A stretch of 64,000 nucleotides of DNA from Cauispirillum nitrogeniifigens (GTDB lineage Bacteria; Pseudomonadota; Alphaproteobacteria; Rhodospirillales; Rhodospirillaceae), in the NCBI RefSeq assembly GCF_049800675.1, contig NZ_JBLOOT010000006.1:1-64000 (forward strand), given 5' to 3'. A program made the translations under genes and the position numbers. The notes beneath the pieces were generated by a model. The model worked only from the letters and a program-made list of their open reading frames with translations. It made no database searches and had not been told where the DNA came from. The first letter of the stretch is position 1. Each line of letters starts with the position of its first letter. Positions 25,995-35,659 of the stretch are shown in pieces.

Positions 25995-27809
25995 TTGATC
26001 ACAGGGGCTCAGTCCGACCGCCTTGGGCTCGCGTTCGCCGCCTATCGCCAGGGCGACCTGATGGCGGCGCGGCAGCACTGCGCCGACCTGCTGGAGGCCG
26101 GGGCGGAGCAGGTGGTGGAGGCGTTGTTCCTGCTGGCCGTGGTGGAGGCGGCGGCAGGGGACACGGAGACGGCGCAAGGGCTGTTCCGGCAGGTCATCGC
26201 CCAGCGGCCGGATGTGGCCGATGCCTATGTCAATCTGGCGGCCCTGCTGGTCCGCCGGGGGTTTGCAAGGCTGGATGATCCGCGTGGGGCAGGGGCTGAT
26301 TTCCGGCTGGCGCTGGCCTTGGCGCCGGGGGCGGCAGCGGCGTGGCGGGGGCTGGGGCATGTCCACCGCATGAGCGGAAGGCCGGCGGAGGCGGCGCGGG
26401 CATACGCGCGGGCGCACTGCCTGGAACCGGCCGTGGACGCGGTGGCGGGCGAGCGCCTGTTCGCCCACCTGTGCGCCGCCGATTGGGCCGGGGCGGCCCC
26501 CCTGCGGCAGCGGCTGGAGACCATGATGGAGACGGATGGCGGCATGGTGCTGCCGCTGCTCAGCCTGCTCATCCCCGGCACGCCGGCCGGGCAGCGCCGG
26601 GCGGCTGCCCGGTTCTACCGGGACGAGATCGCTTCCGCCCCGTCGGCCCCTCCAGTGCCGGCCCTTCCAGCGGCGGCGCCGCGTCACCGCCTGACCATCG
26701 CCTATCTGTCGGGCGACTTTCATGACCATGCCACGGCCTATCTCGTCGCCGAACTGTTCGAACTGCATGACCGGAGCCGCTTCCGCGTGCTGGCGGGGTC
26801 CTACGGTCCCGACGATGGCGGGGCCATGCGGCGGCGGCTGGTTCGCGGCGTCGATGGCTTTCACGACATCGGCGGGCTTTCCCGCGACGCTGTGGCGGCC
26901 TGGATGGCCGCCGAAGGGGTTGATATCCTGGTCGACCTCAAAGGCTATACCCAGGGCGCGCGGCTCGATCTTCTGGCCCGCCGGATGGCGCCGATCCAGG
27001 TGGCCTATCTCGGCTACCCCGGCACCATGGGCGACGGGCCGATGGACTATCTGATCGGCGATCCGGTGGTGACGCCGGCCGACCATCAGCCCTGGTACAG
27101 CGAGCATCTGGTCATCCTGCCCGATTGCTATCAGGTCAATGACCGGCAACGGCCGCTGCCGGCGGCTCCGGCCGACCGGACGGCCTGCGGGCTGCCGGCC
27201 ACCGGCTTCGTCTTCGGGGCCCTGCATGCGCCGCACAAGATCACCCCGGAGTTGTTCGGCCTGTGGATGCGGTTGCTGGGGGCGGTTCCCGGAAGCTGCC
27301 TGTGGCTGTTCGACCCCCATGGCGCCGCCGCCGACACTCTACGCCGGGCGGCGGCCGGTCACGGCATAGAGCCGGAACGGCTGGTCTTCGCCGGGGCGCT
27401 GCCTCTGGCCGACCATCTGGCCCGCCTCCGCCTGATCGACCTTGCCCTCGACAGCTTTCCGTACAATGGCCACACCACCACCTCGGACGCCCTGTGGATG
27501 GGGGTTCCGGTGGTGACGGTGATGGGGCAGGGCTTTGCGTCCCGTGTCGCGGCCAGTCTGCTGCGGGCGGTGGGGATGGCGGAGCTGGTGAGCGCTTCCA
27601 TGGCCGATCACGAGGCCCTGGCGCTCACTCTGGCCCGCCAGCCGGACCGGCTGCGGGCGCTTCGCCAGCGGCTGGAGGCGGCGCGCGGCACGGCGCCCTT
27701 GTTCGACACCCCGCGCTTTGCCCGGCACCTGGAACGCGCCTACCGGATGATGTGGGACCGCCACGCCGCCGGGTTGCCGCCGGAGGGCTTCAGCGTGCCG
27801 CCGTCGTGA
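25995..27809 (+). CDS. TPR / GT41 (SPINDLY/OGT-like) protein O-GlcNAc transferase
   Basis: The start is TTG 25995, with GGGGGAG just upstream, giving 604 aa. Residues about 8-160 are degenerate TPRs. The GT41 catalytic region follows: HRLTIAYLSGDFHDHATAYL (the conserved His loop), QVAYLGYPGTMGDGPMDYLI, then FGALHAPHKITPELF with the UDP-contacting Lys, and LDSFPYNGHTTTSDALWMGV. Family members transfer N-acetylglucosamine or related sugars to Ser/Thr of proteins in the cytoplasm. Its 3' end overlaps the convergent gene at 27790 by 20 bp. A second GT41 protein lies at 45358-47208. Confidence 0.88.
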   Translation: MITGAQSDRLGLAFAAYRQGDLMAARQHCADLLEAGAEQVVEALFLLAVVEAAAGDTETAQGLFRQVIAQRPDVADAYVNLAALLVRRGFARLDDPRGAGADFRLALALAPGAAAAWRGLGHVHRMSGRPAEAARAYARAHCLEPAVDAVAGERLFAHLCAADWAGAAPLRQRLETMMETDGGMVLPLLSLLIPGTPAGQRRAAARFYRDEIASAPSAPPVPALPAAAPRHRLTIAYLSGDFHDHATAYLVAELFELHDRSRFRVLAGSYGPDDGGAMRRRLVRGVDGFHDIGGLSRDAVAAWMAAEGVDILVDLKGYTQGARLDLLARRMAPIQVAYLGYPGTMGDGPMDYLIGDPVVTPADHQPWYSEHLVILPDCYQVNDRQRPLPAAPADRTACGLPATGFVFGALHAPHKITPELFGLWMRLLGAVPGSCLWLFDPHGAAADTLRRAAAGHGIEPERLVFAGALPLADHLARLRLIDLALDSFPYNGHTTTSDALWMGVPVVTVMGQGFASRVAASLLRAVGMAELVSASMADHEALALTLARQPDRLRALRQRLEAARGTAPLFDTPRFARHLERAYRMMWDRHAAGLPPEGFSVPPS

Positions 27810-29568
27810 CGGCCTGGACCAGGGCCGCGCGCACGCGGCCGACCACCGAGGCCCAGTCGCCCGGACGATCCTGCCGGAACAGCCGGGCGGTGGGATACCA
27901 CGGGCTGCCGTCCCCGTGCGCCAGCCACCGCCAGTCGGCACTGTAAGGCAGAACCAGCCACACGGGGCGGCCGAGGGCACCGGCCAGATGCGGTGGCGCC
28001 GTGCAGGAACTGATCACCAGATCCAGACCGGCCATGATGGCGGCGGTATCGACGAAATCGCCGATCTCCGGGCCGAGGTCCGTGAGGTTGGGGCCAAGAC
28101 GGGGCTTCAGCGCCTCCAGATCGGCCCGACCCGCGCCCTTTTGCAGGGCGAAGAACGTCACCCCCGGAACATCCAGGAGCGGCAGCAGGGCGGCCAGGCC
28201 GGGCGACCGGCGGCGGTCGTCCTTGAACTCCGGGTTGCCGGCCCAGACCAGCCCGACGCGCAGCCCCCGCTGCGGACCCAGCCGGGGCCGCCAGTGCTCG
28301 ACCCGGCCGGGGTCGGGCCGCAGATAGGGGACTGTGTCGGGAAGCGTGGTGAGGCCCAGCAGATGCGGCAGGCTCAACAAGGCCGCATGGGCGTCATGGG
28401 CCGGGCGGGTGGGCGACCCGCGCCCGACCACGGCGGCGACGTTGGGAAGCGTGCCGAACAGCCCTACCAGAAGGTCATGGCATTCGACGACCACGCGGGC
28501 GCCCCGGTCGTGCAGCAGGGGGGCGAAGCGGGCGAACTGGATGCCGTCGCCCAGCCCTTGCTCATCATGCACCAGGATGGTGCGCCCGGCCGGGTCGTCC
28601 CCGGTCCACGCCGGAGTGGTGCGGATCCGCGGCCGGGCGGCGAAGTCCTTCAGGCGCGTGCGCCATTCATACTCGGCAAATCCCGCCGCCATGTCGCCCT
28701 TGAGCAGCAGGCATGTGGCGAGCAGGGTATGGGCCTCCGCATGGTCGGGACGGTGGCGCAGCGCCGTCCGGCAATGCTCCTGCGCCGCCTCGATGCGGTT
28801 GCGGGTCCGCATCAGCAAACCCAGATTGAGCCACGCATCGGCATAGTCCGGCCACAGCGCCAAAGCCCGGCGCAGCCACAGGGCCGCCTCCGTCGCGCGG
28901 TCGTCGAGCTGCGACAGCGCCAGCCCCAGGTTGTTGAGGAGTCCAGCTTCACCGGGCATCAGCACCATGGCCCGCCGATAGGCGGCGATGGCTTCGGCCG
29001 TGCGGTTCTGGTTTTTCAGGACCACGCCGAGATTGGCCAGGGCGCGTCCGTCGTCGGGGGTCAGGCGCAACAGATCTCGCAGCACCGGCTCCGCTTCGGC
29101 CTGGCGCTGGCAGGACATCAGGGCGACGGCCAGTTGGAACCGCTGCTCGGTGCAGTCGGGCACGAGGGCGATGTAGCGGCGAAGGGGCGCCTCGGCCTCG
29201 GCGAAGGCGTGCTGATCGAGCAGGACACTGGCGAGGTTGCCGTGTCCGGGGGCGAAGCCGGGGTCCAGAAGGATGGCCTCGCGCCCGGCCGTTGCCGCTT
29301 CCGGCAGCCGGTTCAACTGGCGCAGCGCCGCGCACAGGTTGGAGAAGGCGGGGGCATTGTGGTGATGGTGGCGCAGCGACAAGGCCAACAGGGGAACCGC
29401 CGCCGCCGGGTCATCGCGCAGCAGGGCCAGGGTGCCCAGGCCGTGCAGCGCGCCGGGATGATTCGGGTGTCCGGCGAGGATCTGGCGGAAGGCGGCTTCA
29501 GCCTCGGCATGGCGGCCAGCGTTCAGAAGGGCCTGCCCGGTGGCCATGGGATCCGCCGCGCCGTTCAT
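27790..29568 (-). CDS. TPR / GT9-like glycosyltransferase
   Basis: The start is ATG 29568, overlapping the stop of the upstream gene (ATGA), giving 592 aa. The first 300 residues are tandem TPRs (for example HAEAEAAFRQILAGHPNHPG and AGLLNNLGLALSQLDDR). The GT9-like domain shows TILVHDEQGLGDGIQFARFA, LRVGLVWAGNPEFKDDRRRS, FALQKGAGRADL, LVISSCTAPPHLAGALGRPV and SPWYPTARLFRQ. It is closely similar to the protein at 47269-49026, so the two are paralogues. It overlaps the convergent GT41 gene by 20 bp at the 3' end. Confidence 0.86.
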   Translation of the reverse strand: MNGAADPMATGQALLNAGRHAEAEAAFRQILAGHPNHPGALHGLGTLALLRDDPAAAVPLLALSLRHHHHNAPAFSNLCAALRQLNRLPEAATAGREAILLDPGFAPGHGNLASVLLDQHAFAEAEAPLRRYIALVPDCTEQRFQLAVALMSCQRQAEAEPVLRDLLRLTPDDGRALANLGVVLKNQNRTAEAIAAYRRAMVLMPGEAGLLNNLGLALSQLDDRATEAALWLRRALALWPDYADAWLNLGLLMRTRNRIEAAQEHCRTALRHRPDHAEAHTLLATCLLLKGDMAAGFAEYEWRTRLKDFAARPRIRTTPAWTGDDPAGRTILVHDEQGLGDGIQFARFAPLLHDRGARVVVECHDLLVGLFGTLPNVAAVVGRGSPTRPAHDAHAALLSLPHLLGLTTLPDTVPYLRPDPGRVEHWRPRLGPQRGLRVGLVWAGNPEFKDDRRRSPGLAALLPLLDVPGVTFFALQKGAGRADLEALKPRLGPNLTDLGPEIGDFVDTAAIMAGLDLVISSCTAPPHLAGALGRPVWLVLPYSADWRWLAHGDGSPWYPTARLFRQDRPGDWASVVGRVRAALVQAVTTAAR

Positions 29569-32500
29569 GGGGCAACCCAGCCAAGCTGCTTGAAATGGTC
29601 CAGGTTGGCGCGCAGGGCTTCGGGGAAACGGTCGTCGATGGGCGTGCGGATCAACCCCGTCCACATGCCGGGAACGGTGCCGCCCTCCACCGAGCCGGTG
29701 GCGAAGAAGTGCTCCAGGCGGGCTCGGTTGGCGGTGGGGTCGCTGTCGAAGGTGGCGATCATCTCGCGGTGGGCGAAGGCTCCCAGCTTGTCCAGGAAGC
29801 GGTCCACGCCGCCCATCCAGGTGAAATGCCACCCGGCATCGGCAATGGGCTGGCCGATGCCCTGCTTGACCAGATACCGCATGCGGTTCGTGCCGATGCG
29901 GCGGATCAGCTCATAGGGCGCCGCCGCCACCGATGTCCACGGCTCGGGCGATTGCAAATTAAGGAAATACAGGGAGATGGCAAGCTGCGGGGCGAACAGG
30001 AGGGGGCCGCTCTCCGCCGCCTGACGCAGCCGTGTGACGACGTCGGGCCGCAGGATTTCGTCGGCGTCGCCGATGATGACCATGTCGCCGGGCGCGCAGT
30101 CGACGAGACCTCGGCCGATGGCCTCGCGCTGGTGCGCCTCGCGCAGCCAGGCAAATCCGCCGGGGTCATCCTCGACGACGACATGGATGATCTTGTGGTG
30201 ATAGGCGGCGAAGCGGTGCCGGTTGTCGGCGTAGTACAGGGGCTTGGGCTCGCCGGCATGGGTATACGTCGCTTCGACCAGCACGAAGCGATCCACCACG
30301 GCGTCAAGCTCGGCCAGCCGCATCTCCAGCAGGTCCAGCTCATTATAGAACTGGAAGCAGTCATAGATGCGCCGCCCCCCGGCCGGCGGCGGGGGGAAGG
30401 CGGCGGCCTGCGGGCCGGTCGCGGTGAAGTAGGCCAGGAACGCCTCAAGTCCCCGCACGGCCCCCCAGACGCTGGACCGTTCGGCCTCGTCGTTGTGGTC
30501 CAGGTGCAGCGAGTGCTCGATCAGGGCGACGAGGCGGCGCGCCTCGGCCGGCCACGCCGACCCGCCAGGATCGCTGCTCACCCCGTCGTTGAGGATGGCT
30601 TTCAGGGTTTCCAGCATCTGCCGCTGTGACAGGCCGACGCGCGCCATGTACAGGCGCCGCCCCGCTTCGGCATCGACGCCCAGGCTTGCCGCCCGCGTCA
30701 ACAGGTCGATCTGCTCGGCCCGCCGCCCCTGGCGAAGCCGTCGCGCCGCGATCATGCGGAGCACCTGCGCCTCCAGGCGCGGCCGGTCCGCCACCAGCGG
30801 GATGGCATGCCGCGCAAGGCTGGCGTCCTCGCCCATCGCGGCGGCAATGACGGCCAGGCGCGCGAACAGTGTGCGGGCTGCCTCCGGGGTCATCGTGGCG
30901 AGCGTGTCCAGGGCGGCGGTCTCCGCCTGATCGACGCAGAGGTCGACCATCTCCCGCGCTTCGCGGTGCTTCAACACCGTGGCGTCGTCCCCCGCCACCA
31001 GGGCGTCATGGATCAGGCCCACGGCATCAAGCGCCTTGCCGAGCCTGTTCAGGGCCCAGGCGGCGGCGAGGCGAATGCGGCCGTCGCGCGGGCACAGGTC
31101 GGCAACCAGAAGGCATGCGGTCACGGTCGCCGCGAGGTCCGCTGACCGCTGGGCTTCCGACGCCAGCTGTCGGGCGGCGGCGGTCAACGCGGCCTGATAC
31201 GGGCCGCCGGCCAGGAGGGGAACCATGCCCTGCAACGCGGCAAGACGCTGCTCCAGGGGCTGGCCGTCCTGTCCGTCCGCCACGCCGGCCAGGATGCCGG
31301 GGATGGCTCCCGCCCATTCCGTGACCGGGATGGGACCACTGAGCCGATGCGCCCGCCCGAGCGCCGTGGCGGCGGCGGTGAAGCGGGCCGCCGCCGCATT
31401 GACCTGCACCAGCATCCGCCACGCCACCGGGTCCGCCGGAACGAGGGTGAGCATCCGTTCGCACAGGCTGATCGCCTGATCATTGTCCCCCACCAGCAGG
31501 CAGCGCCGCAGCCGCGTCAGCAGGGTTCCCGCCTCCGGGGCGGTCCAGGCGTCGTCGTCGTTCAGCCAGGACAGCCACAGGGCCGCCCGGCGGTCCCAGC
31601 CGCCCGCAGCATCGGCATGCTCAATCTGAGCCCGCACCGCGCGGCGGGCGACGTCGGGAGCCTGGCGCTGACGGATCACGGCCTGGCACAGGGCGTCGGC
31701 GAACCGCTCCGCATGGTCGGCCGGGTCCGCCGGGACAGGCAGCAGGCGGCCAAAGCCGGCGGCCGTTTCCGGCAGCGCTCCCAACTGGCTGGACACCACC
31801 AGGCACCCGGCGGCCAGGGCCTCCATCACCGCGATGCACGACGTTTCGGCATAGCGGTTGAGGTAGGCCAGACAGGTCGCATCGCGCAGGGCCGCCGCCA
31901 GCGCGGGTTGCGGCAGGCCGCCGACGTACTCCACCCCCTCGGTGCGGCGGCAGCGGTCGTAGAGAGCGCCATAGGGATCGCGCTCGGCCGGGATCTGATA
32001 GACCTCCAGGGACGAATATACCCGCAGCACCGTGCCGGGGATGGCTGCGCGGATGCGCGGCAGGCTGTCCAGCAGAACATCCAGGCCCCGGAACGGCGTG
32101 CTGGTGTAGGCCAGAACCGGCGGCCACGGCTTCGCCGCCAGAGGATCGGCGCCGTCCGCGAACAGCCCGCCGAAGTACGGCCCGGCGGCATTGCGCAGGA
32201 CGTGGCAGCGCCAGCGCGGCACCCCGAAGGTGCGGATGAACGCATCCCTCTGCCACCGGCTGACGAAGGCGAAGCCGTCCCACAGGCCCCGCACCGCCGG
32301 ATCCGCCAGATTGGCGACGGCCGGCTGGTCATCGGCGTGCTGGGTCCACAGGATCAGCTTCTGCCCGGAGGCCAGGGCCGCCCGCAGGCTCCGGGCGCTG
32401 GCCGTGTCGCAGCCCCCCGAGACGATGACGGCATCGCACGCCGCCAGGGCCGTCAAGGGAACCGCCTGATGATTGAGGCAGTGCACCCCGTCGATCCAGC

Positions 32501-32666
32501 CGGGCGTGCGGGTTCCGTTGATGATGGTCACGGCAGCCCCCGCCCGGACCAGCGCCACGGCCAGATGGCACAGCGCCGACTGCGTCCCGCCCAGGGGTGC
32601 CAGACGGGGCGTCGCGGGCGTGTAGTCGCCAAGGGTGGTGTCGAGGAAGGCGATGTTCAGGGTCAT
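29565..32666 (-). CDS. GT4 - helical linker - GT17 multidomain glycosyltransferase
   Basis: The 1033-aa protein has two catalytic domains. Residues 1 to about 360 form a GT-B fold GT4 enzyme (APLGGTQSALCHLAVALVRA; PVLAYTSTPFRGLDVLLDSL; ETSCIAVMEALAAGCLVVSS). Residues about 380-750 are helical and TPR-like. Residues about 765-1033 match GT17 (the beta-1,4-mannosyl-glycoprotein GlcNAc-transferase family): IYDCFQFYNELDLLEMRLAE, FVLVEATYTHAGEPKP and the acidic GDMVIIGDADEIL. It is transcribed leftward, 109 bp from the divergent GT2-FucT gene. One chain could add two successive sugars. Confidence 0.85.
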   Translation of the reverse strand: MTLNIAFLDTTLGDYTPATPRLAPLGGTQSALCHLAVALVRAGAAVTIINGTRTPGWIDGVHCLNHQAVPLTALAACDAVIVSGGCDTASARSLRAALASGQKLILWTQHADDQPAVANLADPAVRGLWDGFAFVSRWQRDAFIRTFGVPRWRCHVLRNAAGPYFGGLFADGADPLAAKPWPPVLAYTSTPFRGLDVLLDSLPRIRAAIPGTVLRVYSSLEVYQIPAERDPYGALYDRCRRTEGVEYVGGLPQPALAAALRDATCLAYLNRYAETSCIAVMEALAAGCLVVSSQLGALPETAAGFGRLLPVPADPADHAERFADALCQAVIRQRQAPDVARRAVRAQIEHADAAGGWDRRAALWLSWLNDDDAWTAPEAGTLLTRLRRCLLVGDNDQAISLCERMLTLVPADPVAWRMLVQVNAAAARFTAAATALGRAHRLSGPIPVTEWAGAIPGILAGVADGQDGQPLEQRLAALQGMVPLLAGGPYQAALTAAARQLASEAQRSADLAATVTACLLVADLCPRDGRIRLAAAWALNRLGKALDAVGLIHDALVAGDDATVLKHREAREMVDLCVDQAETAALDTLATMTPEAARTLFARLAVIAAAMGEDASLARHAIPLVADRPRLEAQVLRMIAARRLRQGRRAEQIDLLTRAASLGVDAEAGRRLYMARVGLSQRQMLETLKAILNDGVSSDPGGSAWPAEARRLVALIEHSLHLDHNDEAERSSVWGAVRGLEAFLAYFTATGPQAAAFPPPPAGGRRIYDCFQFYNELDLLEMRLAELDAVVDRFVLVEATYTHAGEPKPLYYADNRHRFAAYHHKIIHVVVEDDPGGFAWLREAHQREAIGRGLVDCAPGDMVIIGDADEILRPDVVTRLRQAAESGPLLFAPQLAISLYFLNLQSPEPWTSVAAAPYELIRRIGTNRMRYLVKQGIGQPIADAGWHFTWMGGVDRFLDKLGAFAHREMIATFDSDPTANRARLEHFFATGSVEGGTVPGMWTGLIRTPIDDRFPEALRANLDHFKQLGWVAP

Positions 32667-32775
32667 CGGGTCGGGATGCCTAACGGAGCGGGAAGCCTTC
32701 CTGTTACCATAGATTTATTGCTAAGGAATGGGCGGGGCTTAGGAATGGGCGGGCCGGGGGGAGAGCGGGCAGTTC

Positions 32776-35484
32776 ATGAGCATCGACACGCATGAGACTC
32801 GTCGCCTGTTGGCCCATGATCCGACCGACATGGTGGCCTTGCAGCGTCTGGCCCTGGACTGCCGGGCCGGCGGGGACGGGCTGCGGGCCTTGCGGCTGTT
32901 CCTGCGGGCATACCGCCTGCATGGCGACGCCCCTGCGCTGGCCAGCCAGGTCAATCAGACTTTGCATGTCGCGCTGAACCAGATTTCCACCCTGCTCGAT
33001 CCCGGCCGGTTCAACGAGGCCGGAGCGGCGTTGGAGTGGCTTGCCGGGTTCGTGCCGGTGCGCGGCCACCTGGCCCGTCTGCTGGGCACGGTGCGGCTGA
33101 TCCAGGGCCGCGATGCCGAGGCGGCCAGGTTGGCCGACCTGATGGACCTGGGGGAAACCGGCCTGGGCACGGCCCTTGCCGCCCTTTCGGGGCATCGGCA
33201 GACGTATGATTTCATCGGCACGGTGGTCATTCCGGCCTTTCGCATGGCCGACACCATCGAACGGGCGCTGGACAGCATTGTCGACGCCATGGCCCATTAC
33301 CGGCAGGCCAGCGGCCGGGATGATGCCAAGGTGCATATCGTCGTCGTCGATGACTGCTCGCCCGACGATACGCCGGGCGTGGTGATGCGCTGGGCGCGCG
33401 CCCGGCCCGATCAGAGCGTGGCCCTGATCGCCAACAACCAGAATCGCGGCGCCGGCCGCAGCCGCAATGCCGGCGTCGCGGCGGCCTTCGGGCCGTACCT
33501 GTGGTTTCTGGATGCCGATGACTATTTCTTTCCGCCGCATCTGTTTGTGACAGCGCAGGTGCTGGACCAGCGGTCGGATCTCGATTTTGTCCGCACCGGC
33601 ATGGTGTTCGACACCATCGATCAGGACATCAGCCCGGTCTGGCGGTCGGCGTCGGAAGTCACCTATCCCTGCAATCTGTGCGTCCGGCGGCCCTGCCACG
33701 ACCAGATCGGCGGCTTTCCCGAGGAAGCCCCCTTTACCCCGGCCAATTCCGACGATGTGGCCTATGCCCGCGCCCTGGCCCAGGTGTTCGCCGGGGTGCT
33801 TATCCCGGACAGAACGGTCCACTACACGATGCGCCCCGGCAACGTTCTGGACAGGCTGCGCGACGACATGATCAGCGGCAAGGCGCCGGGCGAGGGCGCG
33901 GTTGTCGATGCCCGCTACATGGCGGTCGAACTGCTGATCCGCCGCCGTCTCTATGCCCTGGGGGCCGTGCCGCCGCCGCCGCCGCCTGCGGAGGGCGGGC
34001 CGGGGGAGGGCGTCCCTTCCTTGGCGGCCGCCCAGGTCCTGATGGCGGAGGGCCGCACCGATGCGGCGGTGCTGATCTTGAAGGCGGCGGTGGCCGTGAC
34101 CCCGGCGGCGGGCGATGTCTGGTACACGCTGGGCCTTGCCGCCTACAAACTGTCGGCGCGGACCCTGGCCCTGGGGGCGTTCCGGCGGGCGGCGATGCTG
34201 CGCCCGGACCTGGGGGGAGCGCAGACCAATCTGGGGATGATGCTGCTGGAGGATGGGGCCGTCGCCGAAGCCGTCGGGCATCTGCGTCAGGCCGCCGCCG
34301 TGTTGCCCGACGACCTGACCGTTCTGTTCCTGCTCGGCCAGGGGCTGCGCAGGCTGGGAGCGTTGGCCGAAGCCGCCGGACTGCTGTCCAAGGCTCTGAC
34401 CCTGGCGCCCTTGCAAGCCAACATCCGGGCCGAACACGCCAGGGTACTGCTGGACGGTGGCGATGCCGCCGCTGCGCTGGCCGCGGCGCGGCTGGCGGCG
34501 GTCGTGTTTCCGGCTCTGTATGAGGCCCATGCGGTGCAGGCCGCGGCCCTGGAGCGTCTGGGGCAGCGGCTGGCGGCGCTGGCCGCGTGGACCAGGGCCA
34601 TCCACTGCAACCAGGGCTACGGCGAGGCATTCACGCGCCGGGCCATGCTGCTGTTGACGGCGCAGTGGGGGCCGCCACCGCCGCCGCGCCGTCCCGCCAC
34701 CACCACCACCGGGCGGCTGGCCGCGACCAGCCTTGGCCGCAATGGCCGCTTTGGCAATCAGCTTTTGCAGTATGGCGTCACGCGCCTGTATGCCGAGCGC
34801 CATGGGCTTGAACTGGAGGTCCCGGAGTGGCTGGGGCGTCACTTCTACGATCTTGACGATCCGCTGCCCGGCCCGGCGCTGCCCCGCCTGTCGGAAGCCG
34901 AGGCTGACTTGCCGGGCCGGCTGGGCGGTGGCGCGGCGGTGGCGGCCGGCCATGATGTCGATGGCTATTTCTGCGGCGATACCACTCCGCTGCGGCCTTT
35001 TGCCGATCGCTTCCGCCAGATCTTCACCCCCGGCCGCCATCTGCGGGATCATGCGCAGGCCATCCAGGATCGCTTGCGGGATGCCGGCGATGTCGTCGTG
35101 GCAATTCATCTCCGGCGGGGGGACTTCGGGTGGGGACAGTTCTGGGTCGCCCCGGAAGCCTGGTATCTGGACTGGTTGGCCGACCTGTGGCCGACGTTGC
35201 GGCGTCCGGTCCTGTACGTGGCGTCGGATGACCCGACCTGTGCGGCGGCATTCGCGGCTTACCGGCCCCTGAGCGCCGGTGACGTGGCCGAAGCCCTGCC
35301 CGGCGCGGAGTTCTTTGTCGATTTTCACGCCCTCTGCGTGGCCGACACCCTCGCCGTTTCCAACAGTACGTTTTCTTTTACCGCCGCCATGCTCAATCAG
35401 ACCGCCAAGAGTTTCTATCGGCCTGACCGTGGGTCGCAAGGTTTGAAAGAATTCTCCCCATGGTCTTCTTCGGTGTTGGTGTGA
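32776..35484 (+). CDS. GT2 - TPR - fucosyltransferase-like fusion
   Basis: The 902-aa protein starts at ATG 32776, preceded by GGGGGGAGAG. A helical N-terminus (1 to about 130) is followed by a GT2 GT-A domain (about 150-400): FIGTVVIPAFRMADTIERAL, VVVDDCSPDDT, NRGAGRSRNAGVAAAFG and the metal-binding LDADDYF. A poly-Pro hinge (near 434-440) leads to TPR units (about 445-630). A C-terminal GT11/FucT-like domain (about 650-902) carries SLGRNGRFGNQLLQYGVTRL and HLRRGDFGWG. The last domain is paralogous to that of 14611-16515. It is the first of six rightward genes that include the 2201-aa repeat protein. Confidence 0.85.
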   Translation: MSIDTHETRRLLAHDPTDMVALQRLALDCRAGGDGLRALRLFLRAYRLHGDAPALASQVNQTLHVALNQISTLLDPGRFNEAGAALEWLAGFVPVRGHLARLLGTVRLIQGRDAEAARLADLMDLGETGLGTALAALSGHRQTYDFIGTVVIPAFRMADTIERALDSIVDAMAHYRQASGRDDAKVHIVVVDDCSPDDTPGVVMRWARARPDQSVALIANNQNRGAGRSRNAGVAAAFGPYLWFLDADDYFFPPHLFVTAQVLDQRSDLDFVRTGMVFDTIDQDISPVWRSASEVTYPCNLCVRRPCHDQIGGFPEEAPFTPANSDDVAYARALAQVFAGVLIPDRTVHYTMRPGNVLDRLRDDMISGKAPGEGAVVDARYMAVELLIRRRLYALGAVPPPPPPAEGGPGEGVPSLAAAQVLMAEGRTDAAVLILKAAVAVTPAAGDVWYTLGLAAYKLSARTLALGAFRRAAMLRPDLGGAQTNLGMMLLEDGAVAEAVGHLRQAAAVLPDDLTVLFLLGQGLRRLGALAEAAGLLSKALTLAPLQANIRAEHARVLLDGGDAAAALAAARLAAVVFPALYEAHAVQAAALERLGQRLAALAAWTRAIHCNQGYGEAFTRRAMLLLTAQWGPPPPPRRPATTTTGRLAATSLGRNGRFGNQLLQYGVTRLYAERHGLELEVPEWLGRHFYDLDDPLPGPALPRLSEAEADLPGRLGGGAAVAAGHDVDGYFCGDTTPLRPFADRFRQIFTPGRHLRDHAQAIQDRLRDAGDVVVAIHLRRGDFGWGQFWVAPEAWYLDWLADLWPTLRRPVLYVASDDPTCAAAFAAYRPLSAGDVAEALPGAEFFVDFHALCVADTLAVSNSTFSFTAAMLNQTAKSFYRPDRGSQGLKEFSPWSSSVLV

Positions 35485-35659
35485 GGTCTGCGCAATAGGC
35501 CAGATGGACTGCTTCCGTCAGAATGTTTCCGGGTTTCTCCCCGGAGGAGGATGCGTTAACTAGTATGGGGTAGAAGGCAGAAGTTGTCGGGGCCGTCGCG
35601 TGGGACCAAGCGCCTGCTGAAGCAAGTCCCATTGATGGCGGAATATAGGGGTATCAGGA

